Assembly: GCA_007129495.1 (NCBI GenBank) | Contig: SKVJ01000025.1 | Coordinates: 1 to 32,520 of the forward strand | Reading direction: 5' to 3' | Length of the DNA: 32,520 nt | DNA from: Dehalococcoidia bacterium | GTDB taxonomy: Bacteria; Chloroflexota; Dehalococcoidia; GIF9; AB-539-J10 | Shown: positions 15,502 to 24,237 of the stretch, piece after piece | Layout of the letters: each line of letters starts with the position of its first letter | How positions within the stretch are numbered: position 1 is the stretch's first letter | Made by a program: the position numbers and the translations under genes | Notes under the pieces: model-generated | Database searches by the model: none | What the model saw: the letters and a program-made list of their open reading frames with translations, nothing else | What the model was told of the DNA's origin: nothing

Positions 15502-15885
15502 GTGAAACAGGTAATCCACACCGACAAATCCGCCCAACCCTGGGGGCCATGGTCCATGGGGATTCGCGCTGGAGACATGGTGTTTGTTGGAGGACAGGGA
15601 CCGATTGACCCGAAATCCGGCAAGCTCAGGGGCACAACCATTCAGGAGCAGACGAGACTGACCCTCGAAAGCATCCGGGTGATTCTTGAAGCCGGTGGCT
15701 ACAGTATGAAGGATGTCGTGAAGGTGCAGGTGCTCCTCGCAGACATGGACGATTTTGCCGGGATGAACGAGGTCTACAGGGAGTTCTTCTCTGAGCCGTA
15801 TCCCACAAGAATGACGTATGGTACGGCGCTGTCAGTGACCGGCATGAAGGTGGAGATGGACGCTATCGCGTACGTAGGTAAGTGA
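15502..15885 (+). CDS. ridA: RidA/YjgF family enamine/imine deaminase
   Basis: This is a 127-residue RidA-family protein. These trimers hydrolyse reactive enamine/imine intermediates released by PLP enzymes, yielding ammonia and a keto acid. Family marks are VFVGGQGPIDPKSGKL, EQTRLTLESIRVILEAGGYS, VVKVQVLLADMDDFAGMNEV and YPTRMTYGTAL, where the Arg is the carboxylate-binding residue. Start GTG 15502 has GGAGG five bases upstream. An upstream TTG at 15484 overlaps that SD. A class IV PLP aminotransferase is encoded 550 bases downstream on the same strand. This fits a detoxifying role but is not proof of a shared operon. Confidence 0.93.
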   Translation: MKQVIHTDKSAQPWGPWSMGIRAGDMVFVGGQGPIDPKSGKLRGTTIQEQTRLTLESIRVILEAGGYSMKDVVKVQVLLADMDDFAGMNEVYREFFSEPYPTRMTYGTALSVTGMKVEMDAIAYVGK

Positions 15886-16066
15886 TCTGACGAGGAAAGA
15901 GGCGCTCGACCACGCTCCGGCCCGTCAAGTCTTGACATGGCTGCGGGTGCATGGAATGATGTGGGGACGTTACGCCGCGATCGCTCCTGAACGATGACGC
16001 TGTCTTTGTGTGCTGCAACATCATGTGCGAGGCGTGGACAGAGCGAGTCGCCAGAATGTGTTACAG

Positions 16067-16246
16067 ATGAACAGGAGAGATATCTACGGAGTGATCGGAG
16101 GCGCTGTCTTTGCGCTTGTCTGGATGATGCTGACACGCGATCCACTGCAGGCCGTGTCGACGGGAGTGATCTTCGCTGTCGCCTGGAGCGTCGGGAGAAG
16201 GTACTCCGAGGGTAAGAGGCAACGCAATCACTCCCGCCAGCGATGA
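16067..16246 (+). CDS. small two-helix membrane protein, hypothetical
   Basis: This open frame of 59 residues has two hydrophobic stretches (IYGVIGGAVFALVWMML and AVSTGVIFAVAWSVG) and a basic, Arg/Lys-rich C-terminus. ATG 16067 has only a weak SD. No family was recognised. It fills part of the gap between ridA and the aminotransferase. Hydrophobicity and composition favour a real gene, but it could be a chance frame. Confidence 0.4.
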   Translation: MNRRDIYGVIGGAVFALVWMMLTRDPLQAVSTGVIFAVAWSVGRRYSEGKRQRNHSRQR

Positions 16247-16378
16247 CCGTTACCTTACTGTCAGCATCGTGGAACTTCGGGAGACACGTCAATCAATCTA
16301 CACTTGCGCGGGGGTTTCGTGGAGAGCCAGTATCCCGTGGGACGGGTGCTTACCTGATAATCAGCATCCTTCACCATT

Positions 16379-16395
16379 AGGAAGGGAGCCTTCCT
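16379..16395 (+). promoter_or_regulatory. short leader hairpin before the aminotransferase
   Basis: AGGAAGG and CCTTCCT form a perfect 7-bp stem with a GAG loop, 26 bases before the AGGAGG site of the aminotransferase gene. There is no T-tract, so it is not a terminator. It may be an mRNA-stability or protein-binding hairpin. Confidence 0.3.
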
Positions 16396-16433
16396 GCAAA
16401 TACGAAATGGATGTCAGACAAAGGAGGATTGTT

Positions 16434-17420
16434 ATGAGTCTTAAGATCCTTTCGAGAGACGAGATCTTTTCGGGGTCTCCCGAATGGCGGGAGCCGGGAG
16501 GTTCCAATTACCTTGCTATGTACTCCAGTGTGTTTGGAGGAGTAGTCACGGACCCGGCCTTGATGGTCATCCCTCTGGACGACCACGTAATCAATCGTGG
16601 CGATGCCATATTTGAATACTTCCCCGTTATCAATGGCCATGCCTACTGTTTCAATGCTCATATGACGAGGCTGAAGAAATCGGCGGAGATAATCTCCCTG
16701 GCCCTGCCGTTCGATATGGAGACCATCCGGCAGATCACTCTCGAAACGATCGGGATATCAGGCAGCAAGGATTGTGGTGTGCGTATGTTTGTTACCCGGG
16801 GCATAGGTGACTTCAGTTGCAATCCAACAACACCCCAGAGGAGCCATCTCTACCTTATGGTGCTCAGAACAAGGAAGGGAGAGCCTTTCCCTCTCAGCAT
16901 GATTGCCGAGGGAGCAACCGCGGTAACGAGCCATGTGCCGCTGAAGATGGGCTTCTATGCGCAGGTTAAATCGACCGACTATTTGCTCAATGCGCTGGTG
17001 GACCTGGAGGCGAATCGGAATGACGCCGATTTCGGTGTCTGGTTTGATGCGGATGGACATCTGACTGAGTCATCGACAGAAAACGTGGTCATCGTCAGTC
17101 AGGACGGAATACTCAAGTACCCATCGTTTGCGCGGATGCTGAAGGGCACCGGCCTGGTTCGAGCCACCCAGCTCGCCACAGAGCTTATCAGCAGTGGAGA
17201 ATTGCAGGGAATATGCCAGACAGATATCACGCCGCATGAGATGTATGAGAGTGCGGAGATGATTATCATGACGAGCGGTTCATTGGCACCCATAGTCAAA
17301 TTCGATGGGCGGACGATCGGCACCGGAAAACCCGGACCGGTATTCCAGCGGCTGTTGGAGCTCTTTCAGAAAGACACGATGGAAGGTCCCCCCGAGGTGC
17401 GCACCCCTGTGCAATACTGA
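16434..17420 (+). CDS. class IV PLP-dependent aminotransferase
   Basis: This 328-residue fold-type IV PLP enzyme belongs to the branched-chain / D-amino acid aminotransferase / aminodeoxychorismate lyase superfamily. The N-terminal half shows DDHVINRGDAIFEYFPV and HMTRLKKSAEII. The catalytic Lys is K179 in QVKSTDYLLNALVDLEAN, and the PLP-ring Glu is E212 in LTESSTENVVIV. RMLKGTGLVRATQLA then forms the phosphate-binding turn. The variant residues do not let me choose between L-branched-chain and D-amino acid substrates. Start ATG 16434 has AGGAGG upstream. The open frame reaches 16269, but that part lacks family sequence. Confidence 0.9.
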   Translation: MSLKILSRDEIFSGSPEWREPGGSNYLAMYSSVFGGVVTDPALMVIPLDDHVINRGDAIFEYFPVINGHAYCFNAHMTRLKKSAEIISLALPFDMETIRQITLETIGISGSKDCGVRMFVTRGIGDFSCNPTTPQRSHLYLMVLRTRKGEPFPLSMIAEGATAVTSHVPLKMGFYAQVKSTDYLLNALVDLEANRNDADFGVWFDADGHLTESSTENVVIVSQDGILKYPSFARMLKGTGLVRATQLATELISSGELQGICQTDITPHEMYESAEMIIMTSGSLAPIVKFDGRTIGTGKPGPVFQRLLELFQKDTMEGPPEVRTPVQY

Positions 17421-17781
17421 GAGACGAAACCATCAGGTTCTGTGCCTTTGGGGGAACAGGGGAACACAGTGCCCGTTTCGTTTCAGTGACGTTCGAAGGC
17501 GGGGATCCCTGTCCTGCGCGTTCATGAGCAGCCGTTCGTAGATGATCGTCGGCGGACGGCCGCACAGGTGCCGACCCTGTAAGACTTGCGGAGGGCTCTT
17601 GAGTCTGATACTTATCGCACCACGATGTCGTCTTGCGTACAAACAGTGTTATGTTGTCAGTGCCCCAACAGCCGATTCGTTCGTGTCATGCCATCCCGGG
17701 CCATCTCGTCACCTGCAGGATAGTAGATAGTTAGTAGATTCTCTTAGCCTCACTTTGTCGGTGGTGACCTTACGCCGAGAT
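17421..17781. other. intergenic region with a repeat fragment
   Basis: Only a 16-base fragment of interspersed repeat family 2 (17563-17578) is recognised. The region has no convincing terminator after the aminotransferase gene and no coding frame of note. Confidence 0.4.
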
Positions 17782-17855
17782 TGATGCCAGTGCCAATCGG
17801 GAGTCTGCCGTGTTCCCTGACCCTCCGCCAATGATACCAGTGCCAATCGGAGTCT
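17782..17855 (+). repeat. pair of direct repeats upstream of the regulator
   Basis: TGATGCCAGTGCCAATCGGG (17782-17801) and TGATACCAGTGCCAATCGG (17832-17850) are near-identical, both continue into AGTCT, and lie 50 bases apart. This is about five helical turns, so a dimeric regulator could bind both on one face. They sit about 100-170 bases upstream of the -35 box of the regulator gene. An operator role is a guess. Confidence 0.45.
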
Positions 17856-17951
17856 AGATGCTGTCTCTGCATACTCCTGCGGGGCCAGATCGCCAAGAGA
17901 GCTGTGCGGGCTGGTGGAGAGCAGTAGTCAGTATCAGACGTAGAACTCGTG

Positions 17952-17980
17952 TTGATTTTTATAGATTTTCCAAATATAGT
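17952..17980 (+). promoter_or_regulatory. promoter of the regulator/radical SAM/TRAP operon
   Basis: TTGATT (17952-17957) and TATAGT (17975-17980) are separated by exactly 17 bases in a locally AT-rich stretch. The predicted first base is at about 17987, which is the A of the ATG of the regulator gene. The mRNA would then be leaderless, in line with the absence of an SD. Confidence 0.65.
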
Positions 17981-17986
17981 CACACT

Positions 17987-18643
17987 ATGCGGAAGAACGA
18001 ACCGCTTATGAGCATAGGCGAGGCTGCGACTGTGCTGGGAGTGAGCGAGGCTTCTCTGAGACAATGGTCCGACAGAGGCAGAATCAGAGCCTCTGTGACC
18101 CCGGGCGGGCATCGCCGGTATTCCAAGGTAGAGCTCAAGAAGTTCATGAGTTCTCGCAGGAAGACGATTGGCGTCAAAGAGTTGGGCGCCGAAATTCAAG
18201 CCACACGCAACTTGCATGGCCATCTGGGACGAACCTTTCTCGAGGCAAACGACTGCTGTTCGCGACTGAATGACGCATACAAGAGCAGACTGGCTGATCT
18301 TGGCCGAGCCATGCTTGAGGTGACCCTGACATATGTTAGTGGACGTGCACGGAGAGGACAAACCTTGGAAACTGCTCGAGGCGTTGGTCGTGGCTTTGGA
18401 GATGCCTTGGTGCAACTGGAAGTGCCCTTAACAGATGCTGTGAAGGCCTTTATGTTTCATAAGGTTCCGATCATGGAGGCGATAGTTCGTCTGATGGGAG
18501 GACGAGAGGCTCACAGCGGGAGAGTCGCTGAAGCGATTGCGCTCGTACCACAGATTATGGATGAAGCCATGCTCTCTTTAGTCGCCGCTTATCAGCAAGA
18601 CGCCGAGGATGCCTGTTCTAGAAGAAAGGACTTCCTCCGATGA
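17987..18643 (+). CDS. MerR-type HTH regulator with RsbRD-like sensor domain
   Basis: This 218-residue protein has an N-terminal MerR/excisionase-type winged helix (about 8-54): MSIGEAATVLGVSEASLRQW, then the wing TPGGHRRYSKVELKKFM. The C-terminal ~150 residues are helical and look like the RsbT co-antagonist RsbRD N-terminal domain: GQTLETARGVGRGFGDALVQ, then VPLTDAVKAFMFHKVPIMEA. No cobalamin-binding motif is seen. The start is ATG 17987. It has no SD but lies at the predicted transcription start; an alternative is ATG 18008. Its stop overlaps the start of the next gene (ATGA). It is therefore probably an autoregulated, pathway-specific regulator of the downstream radical SAM and TRAP genes. 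The signal it senses is unknown. Confidence 0.8.
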   Translation: MRKNEPLMSIGEAATVLGVSEASLRQWSDRGRIRASVTPGGHRRYSKVELKKFMSSRRKTIGVKELGAEIQATRNLHGHLGRTFLEANDCCSRLNDAYKSRLADLGRAMLEVTLTYVSGRARRGQTLETARGVGRGFGDALVQLEVPLTDAVKAFMFHKVPIMEAIVRLMGGREAHSGRVAEAIALVPQIMDEAMLSLVAAYQQDAEDACSRRKDFLR

Positions 18644-19827
18644 TTTCGGTTTCCCGCCTCCTGTGCGGTGCTCAGGGTCCCGGAGACAGCCTTCGGTATC
18701 ACAGCTACACCGACGGTCGAGAACCACTAACGTCTGCCCCTGTTGTGGTCTGGAATTGCACTAACCGATGTAATCTTCAATGCCTCCATTGCTACGCCTC
18801 CGCGACCGAGCAACAAACCGGTCCGGAGATGGACACCGGTTCGGCCAAAGCTTTTATCGCAAACCTCGCTACCTTCGGTGTTCCGGCAATCCTGTTTTCG
18901 GGTGGAGAGCCTTTACTTCGAGAAGACTTGTTCGATGTGGCGGGTTATGCCGTTAGCAAGGGACTGAGGGTGGCACTATCCTCAAACGGGACACTCGTAA
19001 CAGACGACATAGCAAGACAAATCAGGGACTTGCAGTTCACGGAAGTCGGGGTGAGTCTGGACGGTACGGAGTTCATCAACGATCATTTTCGCGGCAAGCA
19101 TGGTGCCTATCGAGCGGCTCTTGAGGGCATCAGCAACTGTGTCAGACATGGGATACGAGTCTCCCTCAGGTTTACCATCACCGGATCAAACTACCACGAT
19201 ATAGCAGCCATGTTTCAATTGGCGGAGGATGAGGGTATTGATCGACTGTGTTTCTACCACCTGGTGTACTCAGGCAGGGGCAGTACGCTCGTGCTGGAAG
19301 ACATCGGCCATGCTCAAACTAGACAGGCGGTGGACTCGATATGCAACCTGACCGAAGACTTGCACCGCCGCGGTTTGAATAAAGAGGTACTCACAGTAGC
19401 TAACCACGCTGATGGCGTCTACCTGTATTTAAAACTGATGGAGAATGGGTCTGGGTGCGCCGAAGACACTTATGAACTTCTGCGAAAGAACGGGGGCAAT
19501 AGCTCGGGGATCAGAATTAGTGCCGTTGATGCGGGTGGATACGTACACCCGGACCAATTCTGGCGAGGCTATTCACCGGGTAATGTCCTGGAACGGTCCT
19601 TCAGTGATATCTGGATGGATACCTCCGACTGGCTGATGGCGGCGCTGAAGAATCGGAAAGCCCTTCTGAAGGGACGCTGTGGTAGATGCGCCTACCTGAA
19701 TCTGTGTAACGGTAATATGAGGGAGCGTGCAGAAGCTGTATATGACGACATCTGGGCAGAAGACCCTGCCTGCTATCTGACTGACAAAGAGATTGGATTA
19801 GGTGAGCGCTGTGGCGGGTACTACTGA
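18640..19827 (+). CDS. NirJ/AhbC-like radical SAM protein (heme d1 / siroheme-dependent heme pathway type)
   Basis: This 395-residue radical SAM enzyme carries CNLQCLHC (C44, C48, C51), which binds the SAM [4Fe-4S] cluster, preceded by APVVVWNCTNR. ILFSGGEPLLREDLF is the SAM-binding GGE motif. The C-terminal region is of the NirJ/AhbC kind: a glycine-then-VHPDQFW motif, then GNVLERSFSDIWMD, KGRCGRCAYLNLCNG and DPACYLTDKEIG. These carry Cys for a second cluster. Known relatives remove propionate or acetate side chains from didecarboxysiroheme, in heme d1 synthesis (NirJ) or the alternative heme route (AhbC). ATG 18640 overlaps the regulator stop by four bases, and the end overlaps the next gene. 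No AhbA/B, NirD or siroheme genes are in the window, so the substrate is inferred only. Confidence 0.85.
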   Translation: MISVSRLLCGAQGPGDSLRYHSYTDGREPLTSAPVVVWNCTNRCNLQCLHCYASATEQQTGPEMDTGSAKAFIANLATFGVPAILFSGGEPLLREDLFDVAGYAVSKGLRVALSSNGTLVTDDIARQIRDLQFTEVGVSLDGTEFINDHFRGKHGAYRAALEGISNCVRHGIRVSLRFTITGSNYHDIAAMFQLAEDEGIDRLCFYHLVYSGRGSTLVLEDIGHAQTRQAVDSICNLTEDLHRRGLNKEVLTVANHADGVYLYLKLMENGSGCAEDTYELLRKNGGNSSGIRISAVDAGGYVHPDQFWRGYSPGNVLERSFSDIWMDTSDWLMAALKNRKALLKGRCGRCAYLNLCNGNMRERAEAVYDDIWAEDPACYLTDKEIGLGERCGGYY

Positions 19828-20935
19828 GCAAACTGTAACTGCAAGCCTTCGACTTGTGGCGTGGGAAATCACCCGTCGCTGCAACCTGTCCTGTGCTCAT
19901 TGCCGTGCCTCGTCAGAGGACAGGTTCTACGAGGATGAGCTTTCTATCGATGAGAGCTATCAGGTTATCGACGGCGTCAGAAGCGTCGGCCAACCAATCC
20001 TCATTTTGACTGGGGGTGAACCTCTGGTGCGGCCAGACGTATTTGAGATAGCCGGTTATGCAGTGAAGAAAGGACTTCGGGTCGTGATGGGTACGAATGG
20101 CACCCTGATAACGAAGGCCTTAGCAGCGAAGCTCAGCGAAGTACCCGTTTCCCGTGTGAGTGTGAGCTTGGATTTCCCTACAGCCGAAAAACAAGATGTA
20201 TTTCGTGGAAGGGCGGGGGCCTATCAGGAGGCACTCAATGGCATCGCCAATGCACTCGATGCAGGTATTGAAATCCAGATCAACAGTACTATCACCAGAC
20301 AGAATATAGCAGACCTTCCGGACTTACTAGGTCTTGCCGCGGATATCGGTGCAGTGGCTTTCCATCCATTCATGCTCGTACCCACTGGCAGGGGTCAATC
20401 TCTCGCATCTGAGGAATTATCCGCTGAACAGTATGAAGAGGCGCTCACCTGGATACATGACAAGCAGATAGAGTTGAGAGACTCGCTGTTCATTAAGCCT
20501 ACCGATGCGCCTCAATACATGAGAATTTTGAAGCAGAGGCTCAGCAAAGCTAACGGCATTCAAGAACCAGCACCGCCAACGGCGTCCAGATCGATGCAGT
20601 CGATCACGAGGGGTTGCCTTGCGGGTACTGGATTCTGTTTCATCTCATACCGCGGCGGAGTGCAAGGTTGCGGATATATGGACATCGAAGCCGGGAATGT
20701 CAGGAACCATTCTTTCGCAGAAGTATGGTCCAATGCTCCACTGTTCAACGAACTCCGGGACTTCTCCAATCTCAAGGGCAAGTGTGGTATCTGCGAGTTC
20801 AGGAACATATGCGGTGGCTGCAGGGCTCGGGCATACGCCTCGACGGGAGACCATCTGGAGAGTGAGCCAAACTGCCTGTACCAACCACAGGGTAAGCACA
20901 ATTTGAAAGATGCTGAAGATGAGGAGGATCGATAA
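19811..20935 (+). CDS. AhbD-like radical SAM protein
   Basis: This radical SAM/SPASM enzyme of 374 residues carries CNLSCAHC (C24, C28, C31) after LRLVAWEITRR, the SAM-binding ILILTGGEPLVRPDVF, and FHPFMLVPTGRG. The C-terminal cluster region reads RGCLAGTGFCFISYRGGVQG then KGKCGICEFRNICGGCRARA. This closely matches the AhbD group, which turns iron-coproporphyrin III into heme by oxidative decarboxylation of two propionates. The best start is GTG 19811, with AGGTGA five bases upstream; GTG 19802 is possible. It overlaps the upstream gene by 17 bases. Paired with the NirJ/AhbC-like gene, it suggests the last two steps of siroheme-dependent heme synthesis, or a related tetrapyrrole modification. 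Confidence 0.85.
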   Translation: MAGTTEQTVTASLRLVAWEITRRCNLSCAHCRASSEDRFYEDELSIDESYQVIDGVRSVGQPILILTGGEPLVRPDVFEIAGYAVKKGLRVVMGTNGTLITKALAAKLSEVPVSRVSVSLDFPTAEKQDVFRGRAGAYQEALNGIANALDAGIEIQINSTITRQNIADLPDLLGLAADIGAVAFHPFMLVPTGRGQSLASEELSAEQYEEALTWIHDKQIELRDSLFIKPTDAPQYMRILKQRLSKANGIQEPAPPTASRSMQSITRGCLAGTGFCFISYRGGVQGCGYMDIEAGNVRNHSFAEVWSNAPLFNELRDFSNLKGKCGICEFRNICGGCRARAYASTGDHLESEPNCLYQPQGKHNLKDAEDEEDR

Positions 20936-22222
20936 GTGAACAGATTTGTAGCCAGGCTGTCGATAACAGTCTTTCTTATGGCTGTTGTTATGTTGGTGGT
21001 AGCCTGTAATTCGTACGTAGTACAGAGTGAAACAGGCGGGCCGGAGTACCACTGGCCTGAGAGGCTCCATCTTGCAGCTCCGGGTCACAGCGGGTTGGCT
21101 AAGTATGTCAGTTGGGCTTCTGTTATGGAAGCGGATACGGGTATGGCCATTCGTGTTGTACCTGAGGCAGATCCTGGCAAATGTATGCGCTACGTGAAGA
21201 GCGGCGATATGTTCATGACTTCCGCTTCCAAGAGCGCGTTACGCAATGTCATCGAGGCCATAGGAGAACACGCCACGGAAGATGGGGGGCCCTTCAATGC
21301 CAGAATCGTTTGGATTAACGACCTCGCTAGTTCCGGGTTCTTCGTCCGCGGCGATTCGACGATAGACTCAATATGGGATATCGCGCCGGGAACTCGTTTT
21401 TCTGTCTGGAATATGAAGGAATCGACCCTCAATCCCCACCGTTCGCTTCTAGCTTGGATTCAACTCGATGAAGACGAGATCCAATGGGTTGATTCGGGTA
21501 GTTTTGCAGGGGCGATGCGGGCCGTCGCCCAGGGCAGGGCAGATATCGCTTTTACTTTTCCAACTTCGCCTGTACTCTACGAAGTCGCTGCAGCTCCTTA
21601 TGGCATACGGTTTCTGGATCTGAATAGCGATGAGGACCCGGATGGCGCGAGGCGCTGGCAGGCAACAAACCCCCTGTATTCTTTCGGACCTATTGTTACA
21701 GGAGTGCCAGAGGCAATCGGTCACTGGGGCAGCGTGGGACATGTCTTCCAGATCACCGACGAGGCGTCTGATCCAACGTTTGTCTACAACTTCGCTAAAT
21801 GGATGGACGAAAACTTCGATAGCTACATGGAGACCTACGCGTCAAACAGATACATGTCTATCGACCATCTCATGGATGGTTTGCAGACTACCTATATTCC
21901 GGTCCATGAAGGTCTCATTAAGTACCTCAGGGAGAGAGGGCTGTGGACGGAAGCACACGAGGCGCGTCAAAAGGAGAACATCCAGTTGTTTGATTCCTAC
22001 GTTGATGCCTATTCACAGGCGAAGTCTATGGCAATAGATAGGGGCATTGAAATCAGCCCTGCCAACCCGGACTGGATATATCTCTGGGAAACGTACAAGG
22101 TGGAGCACCAGATACCCATGATTGGCCTCCACATCAGTCTGCATCGAAGCGGTGAGAGCAAGGTGTACAACGCAGGACCAGAGCACGAAACCGGGCAAGC
22201 AGGTGGAGAGCAAGGTGCATGA
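20936..22222 (+). CDS. TAXI-family TRAP transporter solute receptor (lipoprotein)
   Basis: This 428-residue substrate-binding lipoprotein has a hydrophobic signal ending in VVAC, with Cys24 as the lipidated residue. The mature part follows the TAXI (TRAP-associated extracytoplasmic immunogenic) layout: RLHLAAPGHSGLAKYVSWAS near the start, VVPEADPGKCMRYVKSGD, PGTRFSVWNMKESTLNPHRS, and SFAGAMRAVAQGRADIAFTF. The usual TAXI length is about 320-350, so a C-terminal extension of some 80 residues is notable. GTG 20936 directly follows the TAA of the radical SAM gene, with AGGAGG eight bases upstream, so translation is coupled. It should capture an anion or organic acid outside the membrane for the fused permease. 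The ligand is unknown. Confidence 0.9.
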   Translation: MNRFVARLSITVFLMAVVMLVVACNSYVVQSETGGPEYHWPERLHLAAPGHSGLAKYVSWASVMEADTGMAIRVVPEADPGKCMRYVKSGDMFMTSASKSALRNVIEAIGEHATEDGGPFNARIVWINDLASSGFFVRGDSTIDSIWDIAPGTRFSVWNMKESTLNPHRSLLAWIQLDEDEIQWVDSGSFAGAMRAVAQGRADIAFTFPTSPVLYEVAAAPYGIRFLDLNSDEDPDGARRWQATNPLYSFGPIVTGVPEAIGHWGSVGHVFQITDEASDPTFVYNFAKWMDENFDSYMETYASNRYMSIDHLMDGLQTTYIPVHEGLIKYLRERGLWTEAHEARQKENIQLFDSYVDAYSQAKSMAIDRGIEISPANPDWIYLWETYKVEHQIPMIGLHISLHRSGESKVYNAGPEHETGQAGGEQGA

Positions 22223-22287
22223 TGAGATACCCGAAAGGGAGCGCCTGTGAGTCCAACCACTAGTAGACAAAGCGCAGGAAGAACCGC

Positions 22288-24237
22288 TTGAGTGAAAGAG
22301 GCTCGACTCCCGGTCTTACTCTGACCAGGTATCGATACTTGCCAAGGCCAGCAAAAGCGCTATATCTAAGTACCACGATAGCGGCGATAACCCTCTTCAT
22401 TCTTCACTGGCTGGCAATTCCTTTGTTTACGAACGTGCTGGCTGGAACAACCTATTACTACCTGCTCTTTGCCATCCTCAGCCTCAATCTTTATGTCGGA
22501 CTGGCAGGTTCTCGCAGTCGCAGAATTGCCTCTCCGTCATGGTCAGACTATCTTTTCTCACTGACAGTATGCGCAATACTGATCTTCTTTCTATTCCATG
22601 CCAATGAAATATCAATGCGCTTGTGGACTCCTGCCCCGTCGGGATTCCACTTAGCGCTAGCTCTCATCCTCGGTTTCCTGTCCATAGAGGCGGGACGGAG
22701 GGCAGCCGGGTGGGGATATGTTGGAGTGCTATGCGTATCGATAGCTTATCCTCTAGTCGCAGGTCGAATGCCAGGAGTCCTGTACGGATTCCAGCTTTCT
22801 TTAGAAGAGATATTTTCTGATTTTGCGTTTGGAGCCAACGGTATCCTTGGCTTGCCGGCTGTGATGTTGGGAGAGATGATGCTTGGGTTCTACCTGTTCG
22901 GGGGTGTGATGCTGGGCCTTGGGGGCGGCGAGTTCTTCCTGAAACTGGCAACTGCGCTGATGGGGCGCGTGAGGGGTGGATCCGCCAAGATAGCTGTAGT
23001 CGGCAGTGGGTTCTTAGGTAGTCTGAGTGGAAGCATTATCGCGAACATCGCTGCCACAGGGTCATTTACCATACCTGCCATGAAGAAAGCGGGGTACTCT
23101 CCTGAGTACGCCGCAGCCACCGAAGCCTGCGCCTCTTCCGGAGGAGATACGATGCCCCCGGTAATGGGAGGATTGGTATTCATGGCTGCGGTGATCATGA
23201 ATACTGATTACGTATCACTCATGGTTGCGGCCCTGATTCCTACAGTATTGTACTACTTCGGGCTACTTGTGCAGGTGGATGGTTATGCGGCCAAGGCTGG
23301 CTTTAAGGGCCTGTCTGGCAGCGATATCCCGGAAATCCTGCCCACTGTCAAAGATGGGTGGATATATCTCGTCTGCATCGCTTTCCTGGCGTTCGGGCTC
23401 GTCTATATGCGGTGGGGGGTCATTACCGCCGTATATGCATCTGGTCTCATGCTGCTGTTGAGTCTACTGACCAAGAGGAAGATTCTCACAATGCAGACAC
23501 TGGAATCGGCACTCGCATATACGGCAGGACTGGTCACCTTCGGCACGGCAATCATGCTCTCCATAGGATTCATCATAGTTGGCCTTTACAAGACTGGCAT
23601 GGCTGCGGCGGTGACTGCATGGATAGTATCGCTAGGTGGAGACAATGTGTTTCTTATTCTGGCTATAGGTGCTGCACTAAACCTGCTCATGGGCATGGTG
23701 GGACTTAACCGCACCTCATATCTGTTCCTTGCTGTCACAATGGCTCCGGCGGTGGTCGCCGTCACCGACATCCCATTGATTGGTGTGCATCTCTTTATCA
23801 TCTTCTATGCCGGAATGGGAGGTCTCACTCCACCAGCGGCAATAAGCGCCTTTACCGCCGCCAGTATCGCTGAAGCAAACCCAATGAAAACCGCTTTTAC
23901 CAGCCTCAGAATGGGAGTCTTGCTGATGTTCATACCATTCTTCTTCGTTGTTCAACCTGCGCTGCTGATGCAGGGCACATTTGGCGAGATCGTGTTTCAC
24001 ACAGCCTTGGCCATGCTCGGCATTTTCGTGCTGGCTTCAGGACTGGAGGGTTACCTTGTCAAGTGCGGTCGCCTGAGCATGATGTGGCGCATCCTCTTGA
24101 TTGCGGCTGGGGTGCTCATTGCCTTCCCTCATGCTGCTGCCACGTTGGCTGGCGTGGCACTGATCAGTCCGACGGTTGTGATTCTAGCGAGAAGGAGACG
24201 CAGAATCGTACCTTCGCCCGTATCTGAGGAAAGCTGA
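22288..24237 (+). CDS. TRAP transporter fused permease (small + large subunits)
   Basis: This is a 649-residue polytopic membrane protein in which the four-helix DctQ-like and twelve-helix DctM-like parts are fused, as is usual for TAXI systems. The large-subunit half shows GSIIANIAATGSFTIPAMKK, SSGGDTMPPVMGGLVFMAA, MGMVGLNRTSYLFLAV and AGMGGLTPPAAISAFTAAS. The start is TTG 22288 with AGGAAG upstream; no better start is near. It is the last gene of the operon, 65 bases after the TAXI gene. Uptake should be driven by a Na+ or H+ gradient. No clear terminator follows. Confidence 0.93.
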   Translation: MSERGSTPGLTLTRYRYLPRPAKALYLSTTIAAITLFILHWLAIPLFTNVLAGTTYYYLLFAILSLNLYVGLAGSRSRRIASPSWSDYLFSLTVCAILIFFLFHANEISMRLWTPAPSGFHLALALILGFLSIEAGRRAAGWGYVGVLCVSIAYPLVAGRMPGVLYGFQLSLEEIFSDFAFGANGILGLPAVMLGEMMLGFYLFGGVMLGLGGGEFFLKLATALMGRVRGGSAKIAVVGSGFLGSLSGSIIANIAATGSFTIPAMKKAGYSPEYAAATEACASSGGDTMPPVMGGLVFMAAVIMNTDYVSLMVAALIPTVLYYFGLLVQVDGYAAKAGFKGLSGSDIPEILPTVKDGWIYLVCIAFLAFGLVYMRWGVITAVYASGLMLLLSLLTKRKILTMQTLESALAYTAGLVTFGTAIMLSIGFIIVGLYKTGMAAAVTAWIVSLGGDNVFLILAIGAALNLLMGMVGLNRTSYLFLAVTMAPAVVAVTDIPLIGVHLFIIFYAGMGGLTPPAAISAFTAASIAEANPMKTAFTSLRMGVLLMFIPFFFVVQPALLMQGTFGEIVFHTALAMLGIFVLASGLEGYLVKCGRLSMMWRILLIAAGVLIAFPHAAATLAGVALISPTVVILARRRRRIVPSPVSEES

